Assembly (NCBI RefSeq): GCF_002733955.1
Contig: NZ_NVXQ01000002.1
Location: forward strand, 1-64,000
Direction: 5' to 3'
Length of the DNA stretch: 64,000 nt
DNA from: Hoeflea sp.
Lineage (GTDB): Bacteria; Pseudomonadota; Alphaproteobacteria; Rhizobiales; Rhizobiaceae
Below the pieces are notes generated by a model. That model worked only from the letters and a program-made list of their open reading frames with translations. It was not told the origin of the DNA and did no database searches. Of the stretch, positions 63,538-64,000 are shown one piece after another. The position numbers were made by a program, and so were the translations under genes. Within the stretch, counting starts at the first letter, position 1. The number at the start of each line of letters is the position of its first letter.

Positions 63538-64000
63538 AAGAGCCCCTCGCACCTGGCGACAGCCCCCCTAAGGGGCCGCTTGATCACGGCAAGGGCGGCA
63601 GCCTGCGCTGGGTGCGGGGCGGCATCGTTTTCGTCGGCGGCACGATGCTCCTGGTGATGATGGCGCTGACGATTGTTGATGTTATTGGCCGCTACATCTT
63701 CAACAGTCCCTTGAGCGGCGCAGGCGAGCTGACGGAGCTGATCCTGATTTCGGTGATCTTCATGGGCCTGCCGGCCGTGACAATGGAGAAGGAACACACA
63801 ACCGTTGATCTGTTCACCGCCCGCATGCCGGTCTGGACCGAGCCCTGGCGAGCGCTGGCCATCGGCGTGTTCTCCGCCGTCGTACTCGGTACCATCGGCT
63901 GGCAGCTCTGGGTTCATGCCGGGCGGATCGGTGCCTATGGCGATGTTTCGACAACGCTTCGCATCCCGATCGCACCTGTCGCCTACTTCTGCTCGGTCTC
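63534..64000 (+). CDS. TRAP transporter small permease DctQ (3' end outside window)
   Basis: Four-helix small membrane subunit; the first 155 codons are present and the frame stays open to the window end. After a charged N-terminus come helices at about 30-52 (GGIVFVGGTMLLVMMALTIVD), then the family motif DVIGRYIFNSPLSGAGELTELILI, and KEHTTVDLFTARMP. It starts inside the dctP stop (ATGA). The large permease DctM should follow beyond the edge. Confidence 0.9.
   Translation, partial: MKEPLAPGDSPPKGPLDHGKGGSLRWVRGGIVFVGGTMLLVMMALTIVDVIGRYIFNSPLSGAGELTELILISVIFMGLPAVTMEKEHTTVDLFTARMPVWTEPWRALAIGVFSAVVLGTIGWQLWVHAGRIGAYGDVSTTLRIPIAPVAYFCSV

Noticed and set aside
1-64000. Mobile elements, CRISPR, tRNA or rRNA genes
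   Set aside because: Looked for transposase-like ORFs, regular repeats, cloverleaf-type sequences and rRNA signatures; none seen.

Overview
The window is about 63% GC chromosomal DNA from an alphaproteobacterium, most likely order Rhizobiales (Rhizobiaceae or Phyllobacteriaceae type; the genus is inferred only, something Hoeflea-like would fit). Support: the gene order rpsB-tsf-pyrH-frr-uppS-cdsA-rseP-bamA-lpxD-fabZ-lpxA-lpxI-lpxB followed by convergent gltA, then comEC and lexA; LpxI instead of LpxH; an alphaproteobacterial SOS box GTTC-N7-GTTC upstream of lexA; an EipB-family envelope protein; and a phasin. I saw no rRNA, tRNA, CRISPR array, phage or insertion sequence.

Layout. 1-4.6 kb: start of a sugar-phosphate isomerase-like gene (minus), glycerate 2-kinase, a small hypothetical, the Mg2+ channel MgtE with a structured leader, and a MerR regulator with a palindromic operator on its own start. 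4.6-8.1 kb: a minus-strand run of membrane proteins (ICMT-like, DUF1624, EamA, DUF3253, DUF599). 8.3-8.6 kb: two tiny ORFs with good ribosome sites and a strong terminator. 8.7-12.2 kb: serine ammonia-lyase, DUF1489, a VWA/J-domain pair. 12.3-17.5 kb: D,D-carboxypeptidase with SPOR domain, phasin, ClpS-ClpA. 17.6-20.4 kb: AzlC-AzlD exporter and two poorly known proteins. 20.4-23.5 kb: minus-strand RidA-GDPD-GNAT-HIT. 23.6-29.8 kb: EipB, an Old Yellow Enzyme relative, a GT-C-like membrane protein, a YegD-type Hsp70 and a DJ-1/PfpI protein.

30.2-43.4 kb is a dense supraoperon joining translation (S2, EF-Ts, ribosome recycling), UMP kinase, lipid-carrier and phospholipid synthesis (UppS, CdsA), envelope proteolysis and outer-membrane assembly (RseP, BamA) and lipid A synthesis (LpxD, FabZ, LpxA, LpxI, LpxB). 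Nearly every untranslated gap in it holds a compact hairpin without a U-tract. It ends at a bidirectional terminator facing gltA.

48.9-58.3 kb is the most novel part: a GntR/FCD regulator and a divergent catabolic set (FAH-fold hydrolase, two-domain extradiol-type dioxygenase, FMN reductase, alpha/beta hydrolase, Ldh-family dehydrogenase, complete TctB-TctA-TctC importer, YciI and NIPSNAP proteins). Near-identical palindromes of the form ATTTTCGAAAAT sit in front of the regulator, the FAH gene and the dioxygenase gene, defining a candidate regulon. The substrate is unknown; an imported carboxylated aromatic or related acid is the best guess. Next to it, 58.3-61.7 kb holds a LysR regulator divergent from glutaryl-CoA dehydrogenase and a CaiB/BaiF CoA-transferase, a likely glutarate-activation and oxidation unit. 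The window ends inside a TRAP transporter operon (DctP complete, DctQ cut off by the window edge).
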